The notes beneath the pieces are model-generated. The model worked only from the letters and a program-made list of their open reading frames with translations. It did not search any database and had not been told where the DNA came from. A stretch of 34,932 bases of DNA from Candidatus Poribacteria bacterium (GTDB lineage Bacteria > Poribacteria > WGA-4E > PCPOR2b). This document shows, in pieces, positions 23,563 through 31,555 of the stretch; within the stretch, counting starts at the first letter, position 1; every line of letters starts with the position of its first letter. Position numbers and translations under genes: made by a program. The stretch spans positions 1-34,932 of the forward strand of contig JAJEAL010000092.1 in the NCBI GenBank assembly GCA_022822785.1, read 5' to 3'.

Positions 23563-24534
23563 ATGCAGAAAAATTGGAAACCTATCAATTTAGAGGGTGT
23601 CACCACCTATCCACTTGCCGATCGTGACAACAAGGTTTCAATCCGTGATTTTGCTGATCCCTCATCTAGGGGAGAATTGGATGGATTCTTATCTACTTTG
23701 CCGAAGATTCTCAAAGCTGCAGATTTTCTGGAATTTGTAGACCTCATCGTTGCGGCATATCGACAGGAGAAGCCCATCATTGTGATGTTAGGTGGACATG
23801 TCATCAAATGTGGGTTGAGTCCCATTCTGATTGATCTGATGGAACGCGGTATTATCACGGTGCTGGCTTTCAACGGTGCCACTAGCATCCACGATTTCGA
23901 GATTGCTTTGATTGGTGAAACCTCCGAAGATGTTGGACAATATCTCCAAACAGGTCGATTTGGCATGGTTGAAGAAACCGGGCATTTGATGAATGAAGCC
24001 ATCTGCGCTGCCGCTGACACCGAAATCGGTATGGGAGCAGGACTGGGTCAGAAGTTAATGGAACTTGATGCGCCCTATAACAATTATAGCCTCCTCGCTA
24101 CCGGTGCACGTTTAGGGGTTCCGGTTACGGTGCATGTTGCAGTCGGAACAGATATCATTCATCAGCATCGAGTCGCTGATGGTGCCGCGATTGGACAGAC
24201 AAGCTTCACCGATTTTCGGCTGCTCACCGCAGTTGTTGCCGACCTTGGCGACGGTGGGGTTGCTCTAAATCTCGGTTCCGCAGTCATTTTACCCGAGGTC
24301 TTTCTCAAAGCGCTAACAGTTGCACGGAACTTGGGAAATCGTGTCACACATTTTACCACTGCGAATTTCGACATGGTTCAGCACTATCGGCCATTAGAAA
24401 ATGTCATCAGACGCCCGACCGACGATGGTGGAAAGGGCTACACTTTTACGGGACATCACGAGATAATGATTCCGCTGCTAGCGGAAGCGATTATCGGAAG
24501 GCTAGAACAAAGTACGGAAAGTGGAATTGGTTGA
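23563..24534 (+). CDS. conserved protein, possibly deoxyhypusine-synthase-like fold
   Basis: A 323-residue cytosolic protein of no certain function. Notable segments are PIIVMLGGHVIKCGLSPILI, MERGIITVLAFNGATSIHDFE, ALIGETSEDV, MGAGLGQKLM, GVPVTVHVAVGTDIIHQH, and GDGGVALNLGSAVILPEVFLKA. The alternation of glycine-rich turns and hydrophobic strands, and a T/N-G-A..HDFE loop, suggest a Rossmann-type NAD-binding fold somewhat like deoxyhypusine synthase, but the catalytic lysine region of true DHS is not recognised. The start at 23563 (MQKNWKPINLEG) is preferred over GTG 23518 from the likely family N-terminus; the ribosome-binding site is weak. It is a monocistronic gene divergent from rpsB with its own promoter and long leader. 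Confidence 0.6.
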   Translation: MQKNWKPINLEGVTTYPLADRDNKVSIRDFADPSSRGELDGFLSTLPKILKAADFLEFVDLIVAAYRQEKPIIVMLGGHVIKCGLSPILIDLMERGIITVLAFNGATSIHDFEIALIGETSEDVGQYLQTGRFGMVEETGHLMNEAICAAADTEIGMGAGLGQKLMELDAPYNNYSLLATGARLGVPVTVHVAVGTDIIHQHRVADGAAIGQTSFTDFRLLTAVVADLGDGGVALNLGSAVILPEVFLKALTVARNLGNRVTHFTTANFDMVQHYRPLENVIRRPTDDGGKGYTFTGHHEIMIPLLAEAIIGRLEQSTESGIG

Positions 24535-24602
24535 GTGCTCAGGGCAGTTTGGCGCACAACCGCATAAATCGTGGGGTAATAGCTGGATAGAGTAATCGAA
24601 TT

Positions 24603-25583
24603 CTATGAAGAAGAATCTGTACCTCCTATAGTCAGATGCATAAGTTCCGAGCAGGTTTTCCATTCAACCTCCCCCGCCAATGTTTCGTTGACACGCGTAC
24701 CAACGAGGTCGAGTGCAGCCAAACCGGTCTCCAAGCCGTTTGAAAATAGCGATTGCCAATGTGTCAGCAGAATAGGAAAACCGCCGGCATCTAACACTTC
24801 ACGGACTTTGCCACCGCGCCCATCGCTTGTAAGGATCGCATCCGCAATATGTTGGACAAACTCCTCATCAGATCGCGGAGAATCGATGGTCTGCCACCAA
24901 AAATCGTCCACCGTCGAAGGGATTGACACCAATGTTGTGTTCCCTTCCTGAAACGCAATCCACGGCTTAGATGCTGGCTTGTCGTGCAGCGTGTGCAGAA
25001 AATACCATGAGCAGTGGCGACCGTATACCTCTCGTTGTGCCGCGACAATCGCGGCGATATATTCATCCTCCACATTGCTTGCGAAAGTCCACGGCGACGT
25101 TACCCCCGTTGCGTCGAACCCCGCGGCTTTCAGGTATTCCATCGCTTTCGTGATGTAAGGGGTGAGCGTGTTTCGGTCCTGCCGCTGCGACCACGGGGAT
25201 TCGCCTTCGTCGAAGTATCCACCTGCGTCCAAGTTCACAGTGAGATTGTGGGTGAGCATCTCCGGACAGGAATCGAACCGGTCACTCAGCCGATTTTTCA
25301 CCGTATCCAACCATTCATAGATAATCGCCGGATCGTGTCCCTCAATCCCCGATAAAATATCGCCACGCCCCGCAGGCACAGGTATGATCGAGAACTTTCC
25401 TGCGATACCATGTGCTTCAACCACATCGCAGAACCGCCCCAAGAATTCATTCGGAATGGTGTCTAGCAACAATCGCCCATCGCTGGTGTAGGGACGGCTG
25501 CCATGCACCTCCTCCTTATGAAAACGATAAACATGAATCAGCGGACAACTGTCATCAACTATGAGAGAAATTGGTATCGGCAT
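24603..25583 (-). CDS. polysaccharide-deacetylase-like (beta/alpha-barrel) protein
   Basis: A 326-residue cytosolic protein with no signal peptide. The start ISLIVDDSCPLIHVYRFH carries an Asp-Asp pair as in NodB-type deacetylase motif 1, and EMLTHNLTVN may be the His motif. GKFSIIPVPAGRGD and ILLTHWQSLFSNG are further barrel-strand ends. The overall look fits the glycoside hydrolase/deacetylase beta/alpha-barrel superfamily, but a full NodB metal triad cannot be confirmed by eye. It is the last gene of a minus-strand unit, 3 bp after the oxidoreductase, so it may act on the same carbohydrate-derived compound. Function is tentative. Confidence 0.6.
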   Translation of the reverse strand: MPIPISLIVDDSCPLIHVYRFHKEEVHGSRPYTSDGRLLLDTIPNEFLGRFCDVVEAHGIAGKFSIIPVPAGRGDILSGIEGHDPAIIYEWLDTVKNRLSDRFDSCPEMLTHNLTVNLDAGGYFDEGESPWSQRQDRNTLTPYITKAMEYLKAAGFDATGVTSPWTFASNVEDEYIAAIVAAQREVYGRHCSWYFLHTLHDKPASKPWIAFQEGNTTLVSIPSTVDDFWWQTIDSPRSDEEFVQHIADAILTSDGRGGKVREVLDAGGFPILLTHWQSLFSNGLETGLAALDLVGTRVNETLAGEVEWKTCSELMHLTIGGTDSSS

Positions 25584-25586
25584 AAG

Positions 25587-26570
25587 TTATAGCGGTATGT
25601 CTATCTTCTGCGGATGCCCGGTATGGATGGACTCGGTAATCTTCTCTACCAACAGCGTGGAAACAATACCGGGACGTGCCGAAACATAAGGCTCCGTATC
25701 GTTACGGATGGCTTCCACTAACAACGGCATCCGGTCAATAGGTCCGGGTGTCACGGTTTCACCGTCGCCAAAAGTAACCTTACTGAAATGCTCATACAGG
25801 ACCGCGGATCGCTCACCATCGAAGAATTCAAAGAACCATTTAGAAATGACGGTATTGCTTCCGGCATCACTCATCAGAAAGGTTGCCACAGTATCGTTGG
25901 CGAAACGGATCGTCGCCGCAGCTGTGTCCACCGTATCAGGGCTGTCTAACTCTCCATCGGGATGCGTAATCTGTCCCCCTATTGCGTAGACCTCCACCGG
26001 ATCCGCACCGTGAATCCAACAGAGCAGATCTACAGCATGAACACCGACATCATAGAGCGGACCGCCGCCCTCTTCGGCGTGCCAACGCCACCGACTCAGA
26101 TCCGCCGGTCCCATCATGCACTGGCCATGGCTCACCTTCGGCGAGCGGAGCCGCTGCTTAATTGCCCGCGCCGCCCCAGAGAAACGGATAGAGAAGTTAA
26201 TCATCAATTTCCGATCAGCGGACTTCATTGCCTCATAGATACGCAAGCAATCCGCCGTTGTCATTGCCATCGGTTTCTCTAGATAGAGATGTTTCCCAGC
26301 ATTGAAGGCAGCGACCGCCAAGTCGGCGTGAGAACTGTGGGACGTGGCGATTGAGACAATATGCACCGATGGATCGGAGAATATCCGGTCGGGATCTGCC
26401 GTATAGTAATCGCCGCCGTACTGTTCGTGAAAATGTTTTGCGGAATCTAGTCGGACATCACAGAAACCGCGCACTTCAACGTCCGGCGTGTCCGAAGCAT
26501 ACCGTGCGTGCCCATTGCCCGCACCGCCACATCCGATCAGTGCCCAACCGAGTCTATCATTGGTCCCCAT
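25587..26570 (-). CDS. Gfo/Idh/MocA family oxidoreductase
   Basis: A 327-residue NAD(P)-dependent sugar or inositol dehydrogenase-like enzyme. The Rossmann motif is GCGGAGNGH (13-21), the catalytic-lysine motif EKPMA starts at residue 98, and GGPLYDVGVHAVDLLCWIHG is the conserved G-x-D-x-G-x-H-x-x-D segment of the C-terminal domain. The ATG at 26570 follows the aldolase stop by one base, and the ribosome-binding GGAG lies in the last codons of that gene, so the two are coupled. The substrate is unknown. Confidence 0.93.
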   Translation of the reverse strand: MGTNDRLGWALIGCGGAGNGHARYASDTPDVEVRGFCDVRLDSAKHFHEQYGGDYYTADPDRIFSDPSVHIVSIATSHSSHADLAVAAFNAGKHLYLEKPMAMTTADCLRIYEAMKSADRKLMINFSIRFSGAARAIKQRLRSPKVSHGQCMMGPADLSRWRWHAEEGGGPLYDVGVHAVDLLCWIHGADPVEVYAIGGQITHPDGELDSPDTVDTAAATIRFANDTVATFLMSDAGSNTVISKWFFEFFDGERSAVLYEHFSKVTFGDGETVTPGPIDRMPLLVEAIRNDTEPYVSARPGIVSTLLVEKITESIHTGHPQKIDIPL

Positions 26571-26571
26571 T

Positions 26572-27315
26572 TTATTCCTCCGTTGCCGCTTTCAACTGCC
26601 GACCCGCTTCAGCAGCCAAGAAGCTCATGTCGTTGCTCAGGTCAAAGAACACAAACCCCTGTTCCTTCCGTTTTAGGAGATCCTCGGCGGAACCGACAGG
26701 GATGCCGCACGGTTTGCCTACCCGATTACAGGCGTCCAGAAAATGTTGAATCGCCTCCTCGTGTTCGGTGCTGCCAGCCGCAACGCCCATTTCAAGGGAT
26801 AAGTCACCGGGTCCGAGAAAGCCGATGTCAATGCCTTCGACTTGCATGATGGCATCCGCATTCTGAATTCCCTCCCGGTCCTCGATCTGCGGTATCACCA
26901 CCACTTCATCGTCGATCCATGTCCTGTAGTCGGCTCCCCAGGTTGCCGCTCGACCGGTTCCCGAAGAACGCTTGCCCCGTGGTGGGTAGCGGCAGGCGTG
27001 GGCAATCTGCGCCGCTTGCTCTGGCGTGCTGACATGCGGCGGTACAATCCCGAATGCGCCGGCATCTAACACACGCCCGATGGTCTCCGGTGCATGATCC
27101 CATACACGCGCAATAGGCGTTGCACCACGCGATTCGATCGCTCGGAACATATTCGCAATCTCTGTAATTCCCACCGGCGAATGTTCTGCATCGACAGCGA
27201 GCCAATCAAACCCGGCGGACGCCATTACTTCTGCCGCCTGTGGTGAACCGAGATTCAGCCATGACCCTATTGATACTCCTCCACCCGACAATGCTTCACG
27301 AATCCTGTTTCTCAT
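26572..27315 (-). CDS. HpcH/HpaI family aldolase (2-keto-3-deoxy acid aldolase-like)
   Basis: A 247-residue class II metal-dependent aldolase that cleaves 2-keto-3-deoxy sugar acids or 4-hydroxy-2-oxo acids to pyruvate and an aldehyde. GSWLNLGSPQAAEVMA, LAVDAEHSP with catalytic His45, IARVWDH with Arg70, IPQIEDREGI with Glu145, and FLGPGDLSLEMG with Asp171 are the expected active-site and metal residues. The start at 27315 (MRNRIREAL) matches the family N-terminus, but it has no good ribosome-binding site; the strong AAGGAGG at 27357-27363 instead serves an overlapping short frame. Upstream in-frame sequence to 27393 begins at or before the predicted transcript start. Next come the oxidoreductase and the deacetylase-like gene. 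Confidence 0.92.
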   Translation of the reverse strand: MRNRIREALSGGGVSIGSWLNLGSPQAAEVMASAGFDWLAVDAEHSPVGITEIANMFRAIESRGATPIARVWDHAPETIGRVLDAGAFGIVPPHVSTPEQAAQIAHACRYPPRGKRSSGTGRAATWGADYRTWIDDEVVVIPQIEDREGIQNADAIMQVEGIDIGFLGPGDLSLEMGVAAGSTEHEEAIQHFLDACNRVGKPCGIPVGSAEDLLKRKEQGFVFFDLSNDMSFLAAEAGRQLKAATEE

Positions 27316-27352
27316 CGAAAATCGGCGGCAGCCCTTTCTGCTGTTGAGGCAC
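27296..27352 (-). CDS. possible 18-codon leader peptide overlapping the aldolase start
   Basis: A GTG at 27352-27350 lies four bases after AAGGAGG and opens an 18-codon frame (MPQQQKGLPPIFDEKQDS) ending at TGA 27298-27296, out of frame with the aldolase and overlapping its first 20 bases. The strong ribosome-binding site fits this frame better than the aldolase ATG. It could be a regulatory leader peptide, or the region could contain a sequencing indel. No homologue is known to me. Confidence 0.3.
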   Translation of the reverse strand: MPQQQKGLPPIFDEKQDS

Positions 27353-27398
27353 CGCACCTCCTTATCGAAAGATAATTCCAACGAAATCGACAAATCCC

Positions 27399-27427
27399 AT
27401 CATATCAGAGTTGCACCGCTGCTGCAA
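27399..27427 (-). promoter_or_regulatory. promoter of the aldolase-oxidoreductase unit
   Basis: On the minus strand TTGCAG (27427-27422), a 17-bp spacer and TATGAT (27404-27399). Transcription would start near 27392, about 77 nt before the aldolase ATG. Confidence 0.6.
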
Positions 27428-27435
27428 CGAAAAAC

Positions 27436-27455
27436 AGATGAATTAATGAACCAAC
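27436..27455. repeat. octamer-family repeat
   Basis: GATGAATTAATGAACCAAC lies just upstream of the aldolase promoter and beyond the permease stop codon. It matches the AATGAACC octamer family of 14761-14800. Confidence 0.4.
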
Positions 27456-27462
27456 AGGGCAA

Positions 27463-28197
27463 TCAACGGAATAGCAACCCACCCATAATAAGCAATCCTA
27501 CGTTGACATACCCATCAAACTGCCCTTGGGGGATAAATCGATGTAATTTACTACCGAGTAATATCGCCACCAAAATGAGTGGCAGAGAAGTCACATAAAG
27601 CCTTAACACCTCAGGCGTCCACAGTCCCCCTAACCCATGACTCGCCAAAATTAGCAGACCCGTAAAAACAAAATAACTCTGCAATGTGGATCGGAAACGA
27701 TCTGGCGCCCAATCGCGGAGCGTTGCATAAATGGTAATCACGAGCCCGCTTGTGTTGTAAGCTGCACCGACGACTCCAGCAGCAAACCCAAACAGATAGG
27801 TAATTCGAGAGCCACCACTTACCCGGCGCACATCGATTATCTTGAGATAGCGATTTGTTAAGTTGTAAAGGCTGAATAGGATGACTAGGATTCCCAGAAA
27901 TACTTTCATCAGTTCTTCGGGCAGGTCTTTCAATAGGAAAAGTCCCACAGGTATCCCGAAACATGACGATAGCACTAAACGCCACACCGCACTCAAATCT
28001 ACGGCGCGCCAATTCCTTAATAGAATAACTGCGCCGATTGTCATGAGGACAAATGCGACCAATGGGGTCGCGGTCTGTAGCTCGATAACCGTTGCTAGCA
28101 AAGGCATAGCGATTAACGCCTGACCAAAACCGAAGGTCGAGTGTATGAAGGTCGAAACAAACAGAATAGCAAAAATTAGAAGATATAAATGATTCAT
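27463..28197 (-). CDS. TauE/SafE family sulfite/organic-anion permease-like membrane protein
   Basis: A 244-residue inner-membrane protein with about seven to eight hydrophobic segments. The N-terminal repeat has STFIHSTFGFGQALIAMPLL and the central part has FAAGVVGAAYNTSGLVITIY, the two conserved glycine-rich stretches of TauE/SafE transporters, which export sulfite, sulfoacetate or related anions. It precedes the aldolase by 147 bp on the same strand, with a promoter between, so it may be only partly co-transcribed. A role in moving a sulfonated or acidic sugar product is possible but not shown. It is divergent from the amidohydrolase gene (168-bp gap). Confidence 0.85.
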   Translation of the reverse strand: MNHLYLLIFAILFVSTFIHSTFGFGQALIAMPLLATVIELQTATPLVAFVLMTIGAVILLRNWRAVDLSAVWRLVLSSCFGIPVGLFLLKDLPEELMKVFLGILVILFSLYNLTNRYLKIIDVRRVSGGSRITYLFGFAAGVVGAAYNTSGLVITIYATLRDWAPDRFRSTLQSYFVFTGLLILASHGLGGLWTPEVLRLYVTSLPLILVAILLGSKLHRFIPQGQFDGYVNVGLLIMGGLLFR

Positions 28198-28324
28198 ACG
28201 TAACTATACTTCGTGTTTCACGTAAATTATTAGGGTGATAGCCGACAATGGGATGTTTCTATATCTACTTGAGTTTACAGCGTTCTTGTGCCAAAATAGA
28301 AAATGGATGGGGCTAGTCAATCCA

Positions 28325-28344
28325 ATCAACTAATGAACTAAACC
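28325..28344. repeat. octamer-family repeat
   Basis: ATCAACTAATGAACTAAACC lies just before the amidohydrolase ribosome-binding site and matches the AATGAACC-like octamer family. Confidence 0.35.
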
Positions 28345-28365
28345 TGCTTCAAGGAGGTTCCTGCA

Positions 28366-29628
28366 ATGGATACCCTTTCGACAGAACTGTTTGATGAGAT
28401 CTCTAAAATTCCGTGTATTAACTCCCACTCCCACATCAGTCCGGAGATAGACCGAATCGCAGAAGCACCCGATGCGCTTGCCTTTTTCAAGCACGCGTAT
28501 CCCGCCTCCGATTTGGTCTCGGTTGGGATGTCGACCGAGCAGATGAAAGCAGCGCTAGAGCCGGGGCGTCCACTCGGGGAACGTTGGAAAATTTTCGAAC
28601 CGTACTTCCGATATACCCGTTTGACAGGCTATTCGCAGTGTATCCTTGAAGGGTTCCGAGATCTGCTTGGATTTGCCGACTTGACCGCCGAAACGGTTGG
28701 GCCCATTTCAGATGCCCTCCGTGAGCACAGCCAGCCGGGGTTTTATCACGATGTGCTGCAGCGCCGCTCAAACATCGCGCTTACGGTGATCAATATGGAA
28801 GACCTCATCGAAGTAGATCGGACCCTATTCCTGCCGCTGCCACGCTTGAACCGTTTCAGCATGCTCCGTTCTGCCGACCAAGTTTATGCCATCGAGAAGG
28901 ATTATGATGTTTCCATTACAAGCCTCCCTCAGCACGTCGAAGTCATTCGGCAGGTATGTCGGGATTGGAAGCGGTCGACTGTCGCCGGGGTAAAGATGTC
29001 TCAATCCTATCATCGCCGCATGGATTTTACGGTACGGCAGAAGGAGGAGGCTGCGAGAGTCTTCGATGGATTGATGCGAGGCGAGTACGCCGGTCTGGAT
29101 TCCGAGGAAGGTGTTATCTTGGAAGATTATCTCGTTTTTGAGTGTTGCCGTGCTGCCGGCGACGCTGATCTGACCATCCAGTTCCATCAAGGGATACGGG
29201 CAGGGAATTACGGCAGCATGGAAGGGTGCACCCCCGCGCCGCTCGCTGAACTGTTTCAGACCTTTCGAGAGGCGCGGTTTGATCTCTCTCACGCCGGTTA
29301 CCCTTATCTTCGGGAAGGTGCCGTTCTCGGCAAAACGTTCAGCAATGTTTACCTGAACATGTCTTGGATCCATATCATCTCGCCAATCGGTTCACGGCTC
29401 GATTTGAGGGAATGGCTTCAGATGGTGCCATTTAACAAAATCATCGCTTTCGGAGATGACCTGCAGCACGTTGAGGCGGTTTATGGCCACCTCAAAATGG
29501 CGCGTCAGAATTTCGCACTCACGCTTGCCGAAATGATACGGGAAGGATTGATTTCAGAATCGGTTGCACTTGATGTGGCACAAGCCGCTTTCCACGACAA
29601 TCCTGCAGAAGTCTACGGGATAAAATAG
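28366..29628 (+). CDS. amidohydrolase-superfamily protein (glucuronate isomerase-like TIM barrel)
   Basis: A 420-residue metal-dependent hydrolase or isomerase. The N-terminal CINSHSHISPE gives the His-x-His metal site (His21, His23). GVKMSQSYHRRMDF, TIQFHQGIRAGNYGSM (metal His), FDLSHAGYPYLREG, VYLNMSWIHIISP and IIAFGDDLQHVEAVYGH (final Asp) follow in the order seen in amidohydrolase and uronate isomerase barrels. AAGGAGG lies nine bases before the ATG. It is a single gene divergent from the permease; the sugar-acid aldolase and oxidoreductase nearby make a uronate or sugar-acid substrate plausible. A GC-rich palindrome lies 60 bp after the stop codon. Confidence 0.85.
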   Translation: MDTLSTELFDEISKIPCINSHSHISPEIDRIAEAPDALAFFKHAYPASDLVSVGMSTEQMKAALEPGRPLGERWKIFEPYFRYTRLTGYSQCILEGFRDLLGFADLTAETVGPISDALREHSQPGFYHDVLQRRSNIALTVINMEDLIEVDRTLFLPLPRLNRFSMLRSADQVYAIEKDYDVSITSLPQHVEVIRQVCRDWKRSTVAGVKMSQSYHRRMDFTVRQKEEAARVFDGLMRGEYAGLDSEEGVILEDYLVFECCRAAGDADLTIQFHQGIRAGNYGSMEGCTPAPLAELFQTFREARFDLSHAGYPYLREGAVLGKTFSNVYLNMSWIHIISPIGSRLDLREWLQMVPFNKIIAFGDDLQHVEAVYGHLKMARQNFALTLAEMIREGLISESVALDVAQAAFHDNPAEVYGIK

Positions 29629-29641
29629 TAGCCAATCGAGG

Positions 29642-29707
29642 TATGAATCTCGACCTAGGGACAAAACCTACGTCGTATGATCTTGTAGGGGCGGGGTTTC
29701 CCCGCCC
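29642..29707. repeat. intergenic repeats and GC-rich palindrome
   Basis: TATGAATCTCGACCTA (29642-29657) is identical to 12215-12230. After it, GGGCGGGG-TTT-CCCCGCCC (29689-29707) is a perfect 8-bp stem with a 3-nt loop. No T-run follows, but the stem could still help end or protect the amidohydrolase mRNA. Confidence 0.6.
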
Positions 29708-29730
29708 GTCACTGGGTCCGATCCATCAGT

Positions 29731-29765
29731 TTAATGAACCAATGAATTCATGCACTAATTCGTGT
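29731..29765. repeat. octamer-family repeat
   Basis: TTAATGAACCAATGAA followed by TTCATGCACTAATTC lies directly before the stop codon of the minus-strand membrane gene. AATGAACCAATGAA is the same core as at 14762. Confidence 0.5.
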
Positions 29766-30271
29766 CATTTGGGCAACCGCCGTACCCATAGGTAGAGAGC
29801 AAGGTTCATCCCGCCCACAAAACCAAAGATGTAGGATTGAAGCCCTACCAAAAGCCAGTGAGATTGTACCACGAATAACTCGATCCAAACCGGAATACCG
29901 AGCGCAAGAATCACAAAGACTGTTGTTCCTGTGGCACCCCTCGCCTCCCAAAATCGTATCTCTCGTTTCAGGACACGCAGATAATCGTGCGCCCACATCC
30001 GCGACATCCATCTCCCTTGAATGTAACCGACAACAATCCCAACGGCAAATCCTACGCCGCACCACTGCACATCCACACGACCTGCCATTGCCACAGCTGT
30101 CGCCCACATTAGCTGTCCCCCCAGTGAAATGGTCATGAAAGCAATCAGAAAAACCGGCTTCATGTAGAACGGCAGCAAGCGACGATACAGCTTGCTCGGT
30201 TGTTGTTTGGGTGTTTTTCTGAGAGGAATATTCACCGTATTTCCTTCCGCGATGCGTGAAACGTCAAACAT
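29765..30271 (-). CDS. small multipass membrane protein of unknown function
   Basis: A 168-residue protein, not recognised as a known family. After a basic N-terminal region (PLRKTPKQQPSKLYRRLL) come four hydrophobic stretches: PVFLIAFMTISLGGQLMWAT, VGFAVGIVVGYIQG, TTVFVILALGIPVWIELFVV and LVGLQSYIFGFVGGMNLALY. A charged loop (RMWAHDYLRVLKREIRFWE) separates the second and third. It ends with RRLPK. No partner gene is adjacent; hisC lies 178 bp upstream on the same strand. The frame is favoured by its membrane pattern, but no strong ribosome-binding site is seen. Confidence 0.6.
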   Translation of the reverse strand: MFDVSRIAEGNTVNIPLRKTPKQQPSKLYRRLLPFYMKPVFLIAFMTISLGGQLMWATAVAMAGRVDVQWCGVGFAVGIVVGYIQGRWMSRMWAHDYLRVLKREIRFWEARGATGTTVFVILALGIPVWIELFVVQSHWLLVGLQSYIFGFVGGMNLALYLWVRRLPK

Positions 30272-30449
30272 AATGATCCCAATTGCCCCTCTTTTCTTTA
30301 GAATCTATTGAAGTCGTTCATACAAACGCTTGATCACCATGTTACAGATGACAAAGAAAGAACGACTCGGCTCACTATTACGAGGCAATCACTGGATAAT
30401 CGGTCACCCATTCTCTCGCTGCTTCCGTCCGGTATCCCTCTGTTTGGGA

Positions 30450-31505
30450 TCAACCCCGCAATCCCGCAAGGAACATCTCGTTGTCTTCGGGTGTTCCGAT
30501 TGTTATACGTAAACAGTTCTTTAGCGGTCCGGGCCGATCAAGGTTACGGACAAGTACGCCGTGGTCAAGCAGACGTTGAAATACATCAGGAGCCGGGGAA
30601 TCTGTTCGAAAGAGGATGAAGTTCGCATCGGTTGGGAATGGATAGATCCCCTCTATCGCTTTCAGCGCATTGAAAACCCGTTCTCGCTCACTCCGAATTA
30701 GTTGCAGATGTTGCGCTAATCGATCAGGACGCTTGAGCAAAAGTGTTGCGGCAAGCTGTGAAAAACGGTTGAGATTATACGGGAGACGGACTTTGTTAAG
30801 CTCATCGACAATCTCCGGATGAGCCACCACATAACCGACCCGCAAACCCGCCAGTCCGTACGCTTTGGAGAAGGTGCGTGTGATGACCAGATTGGGATAG
30901 CGCTCCCGTTCCGTCATGAGCGAGTGTCCGGAAAACTCGTAGTACGCCTCATCAAGAAGCACGAGCGTATCCGGACGAGCGAGGATCTCGCGAATCGCGT
31001 CAGTCGAAAAATTGGTGCCTGTCGGATTGTTCGGATATGATAGAAAGACCAAGTTAATCACGTGGGCATCAAGGTGAGCCTTCCACGCCGCTGGGTCCAA
31101 GTCGAACCGGTCATCAAGCGGTAATCCAACCGCTTCTATCTGTGCAACCTGCGCGAGAATCCCAAACATCGAAAATGTCGGGGTTGGAAAAGAGACACAC
31201 GCCTCGGGCTTCCTGAACGCTAACATAAAATTGCCGATCAATTCATCGGATCCATTGCCAACAACAATCTCTGCTTTATCAACCCGCAACTGCTCACAAA
31301 GTTGTGCTCGCAACAGATCCGAACTCGGGTCCGGATAGCGGTTAAATTGGAGTTGAGCGATAGCTTCTGTCAACTCGTGTCGTATCTCTGGCGGTAAGTC
31401 AAAAGGAGATTCATTCGCATCCGCCTTAACTCGATGCGGTGGTTGGCCAACATGGTAGGGGGTAAGATCTGTGAGGTCGTCTCGCAAAAACGGGCGAAGG
31501 TTCAT
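30450..31505 (-). CDS. hisC: histidinol-phosphate aminotransferase
   Basis: A 351-residue PLP enzyme of fold type I that makes L-histidinol phosphate from imidazole acetol phosphate and glutamate in histidine synthesis. KADANESPF, GNGSDELI (83-90), SYPNNPTG (156-163), DEAYYEF (185-191) and TRTFSKAYGLAGLRVGY with Lys214 as the Schiff-base residue are all present, as is the late LRITIGTPEDN with the conserved Arg. Length is normal. It follows purQ by 50 bp on the minus strand, so it may share its transcript; no other his genes are in view. Confidence 0.94.
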   Translation of the reverse strand: MNLRPFLRDDLTDLTPYHVGQPPHRVKADANESPFDLPPEIRHELTEAIAQLQFNRYPDPSSDLLRAQLCEQLRVDKAEIVVGNGSDELIGNFMLAFRKPEACVSFPTPTFSMFGILAQVAQIEAVGLPLDDRFDLDPAAWKAHLDAHVINLVFLSYPNNPTGTNFSTDAIREILARPDTLVLLDEAYYEFSGHSLMTERERYPNLVITRTFSKAYGLAGLRVGYVVAHPEIVDELNKVRLPYNLNRFSQLAATLLLKRPDRLAQHLQLIRSERERVFNALKAIEGIYPFPTDANFILFRTDSPAPDVFQRLLDHGVLVRNLDRPGPLKNCLRITIGTPEDNEMFLAGLRG

Positions 31506-31555
31506 TGATTAAAGTCCTTTTCTAATCAGGATTCAGTGACGACTGCCGTGACGAA

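Noticed and set aside
29748-30107. 119-residue minus-strand frame overlapping the small membrane protein
   Set aside because: Cys/Arg-rich composition is typical of a shifted frame; the 29765-30271 frame has coherent membrane segments.
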